DNA of 64,000 nucleotides, taken from assembly GCF_001039355.2 (NCBI RefSeq), contig NW_019775441.1:62001-126000 (forward strand), given 5' to 3'. Position 1 is the first letter of the stretch. The number at the start of each line of letters is the position of its first letter. The notes under the pieces are model-generated. The model was not told the DNA's origin, did not search any database, and saw only the letters and a program-made list of their open reading frames with translations. Origin of the DNA: Lingula anatina (lineage: Eukaryota; Brachiopoda; Lingulata; Lingulida; Lingulidae). Made by a program: the position numbers and the translations under genes. Shown here in pieces: positions 1 to 11,284 of this stretch.

Positions 1-1326
1 AAACAAGACGTGTCATCTGGTTGATGTATCGCAGTCGACCACTGGCTATACCACTGCCTCCGCCCAGGCTGCAGGATGTGTGACCAATGTCGCGCCGAGT
101 ATTGTAAGTACATGTTCAGGCCTTAGTTTCACAAGAAAAAAAACTTAAGTCAGTTACCTAGCTTAGTTGACTAGGATTTCCATGAGAGTGCTGTTACACT
201 TCTCCTGATAGGGTATGATGTGACAATGTAATCTTGGTAATTAAGTTCTTAGCCAGGGAACCTGACTTGAGTTTTTTTGTGAAACCGGGGTTAGTTTGTA
301 ATAAAACAGAAATACCTTTTCACTATTTTCTCGTGACCTAGGTGCTCTTTTCGACATAGGAACTCGTGGGTGAGTATTGCCTCTGTTGTATGCTTGCTCA
401 TTTTTCAGCATGTAGAGCAAAAACAAACAAACAAACAAAAAAAATTAATCAACCCCTCGGATACTTGAGTGAATACATTTTTGCTAAACTTTAATGCAGA
501 ATGCAAGTTGTTCCTTATTACTGAAATGTATGTTGGGTGAGTTTTGGGATCGCCTACAGTTACGATGCACATTTGAAAGTCTTGGAGGAGTCTGTCCAAA
601 AACAAATGTACATTAAAGTAACAATCCATAAGAAAGATGTCATAAAGCTACATGTATCTTGTAAGGTTGTTAATGCGCGTTGCCAACCATTCTTTTCCCC
701 CTCAAAATAATCAATATGCCAAATGAAGTTATAGATCTAGTGCGTCTCCGACCACTTGACTGTGAACGCCATTTACATCCAGATCTATCGTAAAGGGCAC
801 ATTTAAAACTCCAAATCTACATAGCACTGATTTGTTTTTTGGGAAGTTTCTATCTTTAGTTAGGCAAATTTACTGATGATCTATACCGTTCCAACTATTT
901 TTTTTTTTTATTCATCTAAGATATATAATGAAATGTGCAATAAAGAATCATTGCAAGGTTTTATATTTGGAAACCTGACTATTTGATATCCATAATTATC
1001 ATGATATATAACAATATCAAAAATAAAAATAATGCCCGAAAACAACTGAAATCAATACAAAGAAAGAAAAAGATACCCCCAGTAGATTTAGAGCCTTAAT
1101 TGAAATTGTTCGGGAATCAAGCTTTCATTTCTGATGTTACCTCTCTTACTGGCGTCCTGGCTCGTCTTAAATCAATTGATTCAATTAACGTCATTTGCAC
1201 AAGTCGACATATATTACAGGCATGTGGATTAATTTATTGTTTACACGCATTGATTTGGGTTAGGTAAGAAGATTATTATCTTAAGACATATCCCCAGCTT
1301 CTCCTTTCCAACGACAGTATCTGTCC

Positions 1327-1387
<61 letters not shown>

Positions 1388-4300
1388 CAGAGAGAGAGAG
1401 AGAGCAAATTTAGTCATTGATCGTCTGACTTCAGGTGGACCTTAACTTTGAAAGCACCTTTTCGGAATGCAGCGCGTCTCCGTGTGCCGTGGCCGGAACA
1501 TGTCGCGGGGACTGTGTGAACAGCGAGGCTGTCTGTATTGGTAAGTTTTCAATGTATTTTTACAGTGTACTACTATATTAATGCTCAAAATCACAGTTCA
1601 TAGTTTGAGCAATGAAGGGGTTGAGGGAATAGGGCCAGATAACTTATTTTGAATCAATTGATATGGAAACTCGAAGTTTAGTATGGGCCACTCATATATT
1701 ATGTTTGTTTTCAATTTTTCCGAATGCCGGTTGAGGCTTATATGGTAGTTATGTGCTTAAACTTCCCTCAGCAACCACTAGATAATTAAATATGCATATT
1801 TAAATGCCACATTATTTGTTTCAATTCACAGAGCTGTAACAGTTTCAATAACAGTACTAGTATTTGCCACATTTAGAATATTAGAACCCATTTTTACATT
1901 GTGTAAAATCACGCCTATCTACCAATAGTAACATTATTTACCGATAGGTGACGGTACGGACTGTGACGAAGTTCCGTTATCCAATGTGTACCAGTGGTCA
2001 ACTACCTCAGCTTGGGGCACCGACTCTGGTCAGTTGTTTGTAAGTATGGATAATTTATTGTGTTGGCTTCTCTGGATATTGTCCATGGGTATCCAATTAA
2101 GGGCTGATTAAGAGAGCATGAGATCATTTGCTGTCAAAAGTTATTATGAACATCTAGGAAACTTTGGTATTAAGAAATGAGTATATATCGTCTCCTTTAT
2201 CTAAGTAATATCTTTATTTTTGAGACCTTTGGATTTTGTTTCTTTATTGAGTTCTGTCTTTATTTTCATTTTTTTTTTTGTATTAAAACCTGGTTGCACC
2301 GTCTATGGAATCTACATGAACCACTATCAAATAACATATAACATAATTAAATTTATTCAAGGTGGACGGTCAATGTAATGATATACGGTACATATCGGTT
2401 TCCTTTGAAAACCAAAGAAGTTTTGTATGCATTTCACAATAACCTTAGCTACATTTAACATGGTATTTACGAAAAAAAAAACATTATCAACAAAGGCCAA
2501 GTGTTTTTCAGAATATATTGTAATAAATATGATATTTCTATTTCAGACCATTTCTTACACCAAAAAAAGTGCGACCACTGGTTTGTATTTACAGTGGGTC
2601 GGCACCTTGAGGTCGGCGTACAACTGCGGAGGCTGCGCGGCACAGTATTACTTCACCATTGACAACGCAGAGTGTTCCAACCCCTACGCCATCGATTGGT
2701 CCGAATACCACCCTAGTGGCAGAGATTTTCTCAAAATTGCCAACTGTAAGCATCAAAAGAGTGTTTATTCTCCTCTTTCTAACCCCACCCTTTATGACCT
2801 TTTAGCATTTAAAATATTTAGTATGTGGACATAGTGTTTCAAATGTAAAGAAAATACACTGTACGTTCACAGTAAGAACGATTTTGGCATAGAAATAAAG
2901 AAAAATACATCTTATATGTCAGATGTTATTTGATCAAAGCTTTGTAAATGACCAATCATATATCTAGTTATCGGTAATAGTGATCGACAGTAAAACACAG
3001 GTATACCACACAGAATACCGCATATTTTTTTCTGACAAATAACATTCTTAGAACTCCCTATACTTAGCAATGAAACATTCATATTTTTCATTCGTTTCAG
3101 TTTTTGGTATATGCTACGGTATTGGTGCAGGATCGAAGACCATAGGCTTTAATGTACGCCACGTAAGTGGCAGTGGCGACCATTACGCGGGATGGAACGC
3201 GAGATCTCGTGTCATCATAGCAGAAGTAGAGGGCACCCCCGGCACAAGTAAGATGTTCATTAAATATACATAAAAACCGACTAGGTTTTTTCAGTTGGTA
3301 TATGGGGGGGGGGCAGTTATTGTTTTACACTATTTCGATGTCTGTCCAGTAAATTTATTTATGGGGCTATCTGTTCTCGTGCCATTCACCGTCATATATT
3401 GCTGGAATGACAACGCTTCTGTCGCCGCCAGTTAAAAAGGAATCTTCATGTTTCCTCTTTGAAATCAAATACCACGAAACAAGTTTTTAGCAGTCCAGCA
3501 TTTCAAATAGAGTCAAAAACTGGCAACCATTGCATTTGGACCGCTGTTAGTCTGGCTTTCAGTTTTACTACCCTCTACCAGGGCGAGTGATAGATTTTTT
3601 ACACATATTCACAGATATGTCTCTAGCTAGATAGATGGTCATTTAGGGCTCAACTATGGTAGAGGGTACAGTTTTACTAAGATCTGCAGGCTATATAAAC
3701 CAACGGGTGGATGTTCAATTAGCTTCAGCATGGATCTAGACGGACAAGGTGCGGGAACTAGGTGAAGTACATGCTAGTAGCTGTAGTAGTGATTAGATAC
3801 ATGTAGGTAGGAACTAGTACATGTATTGTACCATGTGCAGGGGGTNATCTTTCAAATTTATCTTACCCATGGCCTTCAGAATACAATGTGATCTGTAGTA
3901 TCAATATTGAACAATAGGTGACGCAACGGACTGTGACGAAGTTCCACTATTCAATGTGTATCAATGGTCATCAAGTTCAAGTTGGAGCCACGACTCTGGT
4001 CAGTTATTTGTAAGTATGGGTAATATTTTATGTTGACGTCTTGTGCTATTGATTATAAATTGATTGTAATGGAATGGTATTAATTCAGAAAATATTAGCA
4101 CTGTTGCTGTCAAAGATTATTGATCAAAAGAGTACACATTGAGAAAAGCGTGCTAAAATCTATTTAACCAATAATTTTCATATCTCATTATAAACACTTT
4201 AGGTATGTGCAATTCTAGGCTAACATTATATGCTAATGCAAAACCCAAATAATTAAATCTCAGCCATTTAATATGGGATTCTGATTTTCGAAATTCAAAT

Positions 4301-7300
4301 AGTTTCACGAATGTTTTCATAACGTTTTGCATTTCAACTTTGGTAGATGTCAATTGTTGCTCCATTACTATGCTAAACGTTGCAGCGTCATTCTCACATA
4401 TGCCATAAGTTTGAATAGTTTTAATTTGAGACATGGGTGCTCTATTCCAGACTGTTTCTTACACCAAAGAAAGTGCCACCAGCGGTTTATATGTACAGTG
4501 GGTGGGTACCTTGAGAACGTCATACAACTGCGGAGGCTGTAGCGCGCAGTATTACTTCACCATTGACAACGCCGAGTGTTCCAACCCCTACGCCATCGAT
4601 TGGTCCGAATACCATCCTAATGGCAGAGATTTTCACAAATTTGCCAACTGTACGTCTTAGTAGCCTTCGTTCAACTTTACCCTCTCACATTCCCCTCTAA
4701 TTATAACTGTAACTTTATGTGATATTTCAGCTGGTACGTAATGCCGTTTTCTACCAGTATTCACATATTAAAAATCACATTAATTAATGCTCCTGATACA
4801 CCAGGCTTGCGCCTGCTTGGAGAAAGAATTTTGGTCCACTCTAAAAAATACATGCATGTTATTATAGCAAAAGCTACGATTTTTTAATTTAATTATGACT
4901 GCGAGCGCAAGCCCGATACATCAACACTTAAACAAATCCTACAACTCTCGTGTTACAGTTTCTAAGATTTAACAAGTTTTTAATTAACTAATTAATTAAT
5001 TTTTTTGTGAATACTGCCTGAATGGCGGAGAAACTGAACGCTTGTATTTTCATTCATTTAAGTCTTTGGCATATGCAACGGCATCGGGGCAGGAACGAAG
5101 AGCATAGGCATGAATGTACGATCCCTTAGTGGCAGTACCGAGAATCACGCGGGATGGAACGCGAGAAGTCGAGTCATCATTGCAGAAGTTGAAGGCAGCC
5201 CCGGTACAGGTAGGTGTTCGTAGAGTGTACAAAATGACTCGGATGACATGGTGATTTTTCAGTCATTATGTTGTAAAATATTTAACTTTGTGTTCATGCA
5301 GAAATCATCCTTAGTACTGGTATATACATGAATAGGTCAGTAGTTGTTGCCATGTATGCATTTCCTCACTGTGGCTTACTCCATTGAAACTAAATGATAT
5401 TGCCATCGTCAACTCCAGAAACGTAAAAAAAAGAAAAAAAACTGACCAACTCAGTGTAAGAAAAGCAAGAATGGAAAAAATGATGAAGCGATATGTATCT
5501 AAACTCCGACATTTCTGAACTGGGCTCATGTGAGAACTGGCGAGGATTGTGAATCAACTTCTAAATGCTACGCTTATGCTCTAGTTGGGCCGCTGCTCAG
5601 TTTTGTTTTCCATTATGTTTGGAAGTCTCGACAGGATGGCGTATCTTCGCCCATTTCAGTTGATCAGAATCATGTACATGTAGGCCTACATGTACAGTGT
5701 ATACGTGGATGGAGGGTAACATATGCACGCATAGCTAATATATGGCCATGGTTATTTTATTATTCCAGCCACATGTGACTCACTGACTGCCTTCAACATT
5801 CAGCATTTTGCCACCGATTACTACGCCGGAACAAGGAGTGAAAATGCTCACTGGGTAAGTGATGTTATGGAAAGAGTAAACACTCCGAATATATATTTTT
5901 TTCTTGTAGTGGAATGTCCATTCTAAAGCTGACAAGGAATATCTTATACGTAATGTAACGAAACGGGCTTTGGCCAATTTTCATTAGCAAATTTAGCCTT
6001 AAAGTTCTTAAATATTAAAACCGTGACTGCTCTCACTCTCACTGTTGTCTTCATGTAGACAAACTCGTACGTGAAGCGTGCCGGGGACACCTCCCTGCGC
6101 CTGCGCTTTAGCGGCAATCTCTATGAGCACGGCAACGGCCACTGCTCTCGGTGGTACTTCAAGTTCAACGGAGCAGAGTGCTCAAATCCTGGAACTCTGG
6201 AATTTGCCTTTTACCTCGACGGGGATTCCGGAGCCAATACGCACAGAGGGTTTGCGTGTATGTACATGCATGTATATATCTACCTACCTGTCTGTCTGTC
6301 TGTATGTCTGTCTGTCTGTCTGTCAGTGTGTTTGTCCCTTCATCCTTTATTTCATTCACAACCTTGCAAGCATATAAACCAATGCAATGTTCAGCAATAT
6401 TTTTGTTAAGTGGAACATAGAATGTTCTTTGAATGGCAGTTATATGTACTGTCACCTCACTGTATTTGATAATAATCAAAGCTGTTGGGCTGTGCTCCAT
6501 TAACGAAAGTGTTTTGTACTGTTTCATACCACATTCTTTTTTTAAAAAATTATACTCTGTTAGAAATTGAGAAAATATATCACATAAGAAATCTGTTTTA
6601 ATTTTCCACAGTTGACGCTATCTGCAATGGAATCTCGGCAGGGACAATCTCAATCACACTTCATGTGGGAACATGCAGATCAGGGCATGGTGTCAACAAC
6701 CCTCACACTGGTTGGAACATGAAGACACATCTGATAGTAGAGGAGACCAGGCTGGGGCAAGATATCAGTGCAGGTCAGTGAAATATATATGTAGCAGTAG
6801 CAGTAGGAACTGTAGTACTAGCAATACATTGTGGTAGTAGTTGTAGCAGCAGCAGCAGTAGGAGTAGCAGTAAAAGTGGTAGTATTAGGAGGTCTACATG
6901 TATATGTAGTAGTAATCGCTCTGGAAAGCATGGTGTTGAACAGATGATCTCGGCAGTCCTTCAAGCCATCTTCCTGGGTTTCCGACGCGCTACTAATATG
7001 TCGAACTGGTCAAAACACTCACAAAAGCCTTGCGATCAGCGACCATCTCAAAAGATGTCATCAGGTCATATTGAAGTCACACGATTTAAGTCATTGTCAA
7101 ATGCGTCCGTTGACGAGATTAGAGTCGGCCAATTTAAGACCTCCTTCCAAGTGGTTACACCCCTGTATAAGCAGAGTGCTTATATTATAAGATACTGAAT
7201 GTTAATACTATTGTAATACTAAAATTCAGTGTACTGTATTTAATCACACATTGGCGGTTACAACGTGGGACACACAGCAAGATTGGTGTTTTTTTTTTTT

Positions 7301-8486
7301 TTTTTCAGTTCTGGGAACCGACGGGTCATTGGTTCGCCTGCCCATATTCAACCGTGTTCAGTCTTATTGGTACAATATTTATAACGGAGACGACACCAAC
7401 TCCAACCTTGTGGTAACGTATATACTACTCGTCAGTAAATATATCATATAAATCAGAGTGAAGGTTAAACTTGAATATTACGCTCAATTCTCCGTTGTGG
7501 GTTTTGCTACCCTTGTGTATCTTTGTGCTAGTCTATCCTCGTGCTTAATGCTGTCTTTTTTGTTTTGCTAGTTTACGTATTAGGCTACATGTGTGCTTAA
7601 TCATTTCAGTCGGTGTCGTACACCAAGAAGTCAGCGGTCAGTTCGCTCCATGTTGTGTGGTCCCTTAACCTAAGGGTGTACATCGACGGACATTGTGCCC
7701 GCTGGTACGTCGCGTTCAATGGAGCAGAATGTTCTGACCCCGGGAATATAGAGAGCGTCTTATACGAAGATGACATCAGTGGCAACTCAAATTCTAACTG
7801 GCACCAACCGGGCACGGGTAAGTTAATACAGAGGGAAAGGTATGCATTATATATATATATATATATGTCACACACCATACCTGTAGCTATGTGGTCTATG
7901 TAGCTACGTTGTAGCAAACGTAACGTGTAGATTTGCAGGGTTTATACACTACACTGTTTATACTCCAACTATAGTCTTGGATACATATTTACCACGGTTT
8001 TATCTTTTGTTATACATCAATTTATTTATTTATTTATTTATTTATTATTAGTCAAGTAAATAAAAATGAAAATATTTTTGTAATCTTATGTTCGGAGAGT
8101 TTTGTTATATAACGCGGTGCACTTGGCAATATGTTGACTTCCCAACTCCAACCTGGCTTTTCTGCATGGAAATGACTACAAACATGATGTTTTGTTATAT
8201 AACAAAAATCTTACGATCGCGATAAATAATGAAAAAAAACCCCGTTCCTTATGTAAGATCACATTTTTAAGTATGGAAAAACATATGACCACTACATAGA
8301 ACCATAATAAAACTATAAAGTCCTACTCTATTTCCAGTCGAAGGTATCTGCCATGGTTTGAGTGCCGGGAGTATCACCGTCAGTCTAGCTGTTGGGAACT
8401 GTGGTGGCTACAGCCCTGGCGATGCTTTTACTGGCTGGGAATCTGGTTCCTTCGCAATAGTAGAAGAGGTTTTTATGGGGGCATAA
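1..8486 (+). CDS. PAN/apple + four CTHRC1-like modules, secreted protein (gene 1, 5' partial)
   Basis: Fourteen exons with GT-AG borders join in one open frame: 1-103 (partial), 1435-1540, 1948-2039, 2547-2745, 3101-3247, 3918-4009, 4451-4649, 5063-5209, 5769-5854, 6059-6257, 6612-6773, 7309-7412, 7610-7817, 8338-8486 (TAA). Exon 1 is the tail of a PAN/apple domain. Exon 2 is a Cys-rich segment whose sixth Cys lies in exon 3. Four modules follow, each of three exons with intron phases 1-0-1, resembling the C-terminal domain of collagen triple helix repeat-containing 1: core ARWYVAFNGAECSDPG, then GICHGLSAG and a GW near the end. No collagen Gly-X-Y stretch is visible. With an exon 1 like gene 2's the protein would be 748 residues. 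By family it is secreted and extracellular; human CTHRC1 acts in matrix and Wnt/PCP signalling, but function here is unknown. A single N at 3846 lies in the intron after module 1, so exons 1-5 may come from another contig. Confidence 0.83.
1327..1404. repeat. (CT)n-(AT)n-(GA)n composite microsatellite, gene 1 intron
   Basis: A CT run, an AT run and a GA run follow one another, so the whole tract can fold back on itself. It sits about 30 bases before the acceptor of the exon at 1435. The homologous tract in gene 2 is at 11206-11284, with different run lengths. Confidence 0.9.
1948..3247 (+). other. CTHRC1-like module 1 of gene 1
   Basis: Exons 1948-2039, 2547-2745 and 3101-3247. The segments begin GDGTDCDEVPLSNVYQW, then TISYTKKSATTGLYLQW with an NCGGC insert and FTIDNAECSNP, then FFGICYGIGAG ending AEVEGTPGT. 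It is almost identical to module 1 of gene 2 (11828-13090). Confidence 0.85.
3560..3677. mobile_element. 100-bp MITE with 12-bp TIRs and 9-bp target duplication
   Basis: The element 3569-3668 has perfect inverted ends TACCCTCTACCA and TGGTAGAGGGTA. It is flanked by CAGTTTTAC at 3560-3568 and 3669-3677. The same intron position in gene 2 (about 13422-13430) carries a single AGTTTTAC without the insert, a natural empty site. A related end (TGGTAGAGGGTA) occurs near 34015-34028. An 8-9 bp duplication fits hAT- or P-type transposition; no coding capacity. Confidence 0.85.
3846..3846. other. Single N: assembly join
   Basis: One undetermined base. The near-identity between 1-3845 and about 9877-13590 stops exactly here, so this is likely a join of two contigs rather than one ambiguous read base. 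Confidence 0.8.
3918..5209 (+). other. CTHRC1-like module 2 of gene 1 (no counterpart in gene 2)
   Basis: Exons 3918-4009, 4451-4649 and 5063-5209, with phases and lengths (92, 199, 147) identical to module 1. The protein is a close relative of module 1 (NCGGC insert kept, GICNGIGAGTKSIG in the third exon). Gene 2 passes directly from module 1 to the equivalent of module 3, so this is an internal module gain in gene 1 or a loss in gene 2. Confidence 0.85.
5769..6773 (+). other. CTHRC1-like module 3 of gene 1
   Basis: Exons 5769-5854, 6059-6257 and 6612-6773. The middle exon carries CSRWYFKFNGAECSNPG, the closest match in the window to the vertebrate CTHRC1 signature. The third exon carries ICNGISAG and HTGWNMKTHLIVEE. 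Counterpart in gene 2: 13709-15021. Confidence 0.85.
6289..6330. repeat. (TGTC)n microsatellite
   Basis: Tetranucleotide run in the gene 1 intron directly after the donor at 6258. It creates spurious short reading frames on both strands. Confidence 0.85.
7309..8486 (+). other. CTHRC1-like module 4 of gene 1 (C-terminal)
   Basis: Exons 7309-7412, 7610-7817 and 8338-8486. It has CARWYVAFNGAECSDPG, GICHGLSAG, a GW and a C-terminal IVEEVFMGA before the stop. Counterpart in gene 2: 15690-17608. The acidic EED-type ending without further sequence suggests the module is the natural C terminus, as in CTHRC1. Confidence 0.85.
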
Positions 8487-9622
8487 TTGATGGATATGGG
8501 AGAGAACACATTGGGATTCTCATTCAGTGGAATTTTGAACTGGACCTAGCTACGTGTACATGTACATGTATATATTAACAGAGGGGAAAATTTGGACACC
8601 TTTTGACTTGTGCTTAGCACAATCTGTGACAATATGGCACCAAGACTCCCAGGGTGCCCGTAATTTCAGAACAATCCCACAAGTTGTATAGTTTTTCAAT
8701 AGGAGGATTCTTGGATTATGTTTAAAATCATATATCTTATGAACTGCGTGTATGCACTTTTATCTTAAAAGATAAAAACCACAGCATTCGGGGGCATGGT
8801 GTTGACTGCTGCTCTTATTCCATAGCTGCCTCGGATGAGAAAATTATAATGAAAGCGCTAAAGATAGAAAATACCATGCATAAATACACAAGACAATAAT
8901 GTTATTAATTATGAACTTACAGTAAATGGATATATGCAGTATATGTTTTACTCGTGAGGAGTAAACCGAATTGAGACGCATTAAACGCATCAAAGTTTCT
9001 ATATATTGATTTTTGGAACGATTTCCTCTAAGCTACTTTGTACAACTGAACGAACACAGAAAAAGGGATTAAAACTTCCATGAGCGCATTATGTAACATG
9101 TGTATAGATTCCTTCTCAGTCAATTCTTTCTGAATATTAATGAATGTATAAACAATAGACACTGGGATGGTTATGTCACCACATAAAATATGCATTATAG
9201 GCACACAAATTCAGTTGATGTATTGGTATGTAGGGCAAATGGTACCGTTAATTTCTGTTGCAAATATAATGTTTTATTCATTGACTTGCAAAGTACTTTG
9301 TTAAATGTTGAACAAAATTCACGCTCTGATGACGACCACCCTATTTGAACCAGTCTAGCCGTCTCTTATAATATCGATTGGATTGGGTACCTTTAATTAT
9401 TGTTATTGTAAAAAGATATGACACAAAACGCTGAGCGGATATACCGACGAGTCGTGTGTGTTGGATTCTGGCGCATGCCTGATAAAAATCTTCAATTTTC
9501 GAACGGTCCTTGATTAACCATCCCTTAAAGTGTGAGCCGTCTCCTGTGTACCGCGGTCCCATCAGCTAAAGGGCGACGTGTAGATACCACAAAACCGTTG
9601 CAGTTGTAGGTCGCCAAACAAA
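8487..9622. other. Intergenic spacer between genes 1 and 2
   Basis: About 1.1 kb, AT-rich, without a credible coding frame. It must hold the 3' UTR of gene 1 and the promoter of gene 2. No TATA box or polyadenylation signal can be assigned with confidence. The last 80 bases before the ATG at 9623 are likely 5' UTR. Confidence 0.5.
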
Positions 9623-11204
9623 ATGAAGATGGGATGTGAAATAATCGTAATTGTAGCCAGTCTCCTCCTGTCATCGCTGTCGTTTGTCACAGCTACCGAG
9701 ACCGTTGACATCTGTTCAACGAACTTGGCCGATGGGAACAAGTACAACGTCTCATTTGTGTCCGCAGACTACGAGCCGGCATTTTCTATGGACGCAGTGG
9801 AAAGCCGCAGCAATCTCGAATGCATTTTGATTTGTAAAAGGCAATCTCGTTGCAGATCGGCATATTACGACAAAGGGAACAAGACGTGTCATCTGGTTGA
9901 TGTATCGCAGTCGACCACTGGCTATACCACTGCCTCTGCAGAGGCTGCAGGATGTGTGACCAACGTCGCGCCGAGTATTGTAAGTACATGTTCAGGCCTT
10001 AGTTTCACAAGAAAAAAAACTTAAGTCAGTTACCTAGCTTAGTTGACTAGGATTTCCATGAGAGTGCTGTTACACTTCTCCTGATAGGGTATGATGTGAC
10101 AATGTAATCTTGGTAATTAAGTTCTTAGCCAGGGAACCTGACTTGAGTTTTTTTGTGAAACCGGGGTTAGTTTGTAATAAAACAGAAATACCTTTTCACT
10201 ATTTTCTCGTGACCTAGGTGCTCTTTTCGACATAGGAACTCGTGGGTGAGTATTGCCTCTGTTGTATGCTTGCTCATTTTTCAGCATGTAGAGCAAAAAC
10301 AAACAAACAAACAAAAAAAATTAATCAACCCCTCGGATACTTGAGTGAATACATTTTTGCTAAACTTTAATGCAGAATGCAAGTTGTTCCTTATTACTGA
10401 AATGTATGTTGGGTGAGTTTTGGGATCGCCTACAGTTACGATGCACATTTGAAAGTCTTGGAGGAGTCTGTCCAAAAACAAATGTACATTAAAGTAACAA
10501 TCCATAAGAAAGATTTCATAAAGCTACATGTATCTTGTAAGGTTGTTAATGCGCGTTGCCAACCATTTTTTTTCCCTCAAAATAATCAATATGCTAATTG
10601 AAGTTATAGATCTAGTGCGTCACCGACCACTTGACTGTGAACGCCATTTACATCCAGATCTATCGTAAAGGGCACATTTAAAGCTCCAAATCTACATAGC
10701 ACTGATTTGTTTTTTGGGAAGTTTCTATCTTTAGTTAGGCAAATTAACTGATGATCTATATCGTTCCAACTATTTTCTTTTTATTCATCTAAGATATATA
10801 ATGAAATGTGCAATAAAGAATCATTGCAAGGTTATATATTTGGAAACCTGACTATTTGATATCCATAATTATCTTGATATATATTATAACAATATCAAAA
10901 ATAAAAATAATGCCCGAAAACAACTGAAATCAATACAAAGAAAGAAAAAGATACCCCCAGTAGATTTAGAGCCTTAATTGAAATTGTTCGGGAATCAAGC
11001 TTTCATTTCTGATGTTACCTCTCTTACTGGCGTCCTGGCTCGTCTTAAATCAATTGATTCAATTAACGTCATTTGCACAAGTCGGCATATATTACAGGCA
11101 TGTGGATTAATTTATTGTTTACAAGCATTGATTTGGGTTAGGTAAGAAGATTATTATCTTAAGACATATCCCCAGCTTCTCCTTTCCAACGACAGTATCT
11201 GTCC

Positions 11205-11284
<80 letters not shown>

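Noticed and set aside
2427-2834. 135-codon plus-strand frame
   Set aside because: Only 2547-2745 is coding. The rest is intron read through both splice sites.
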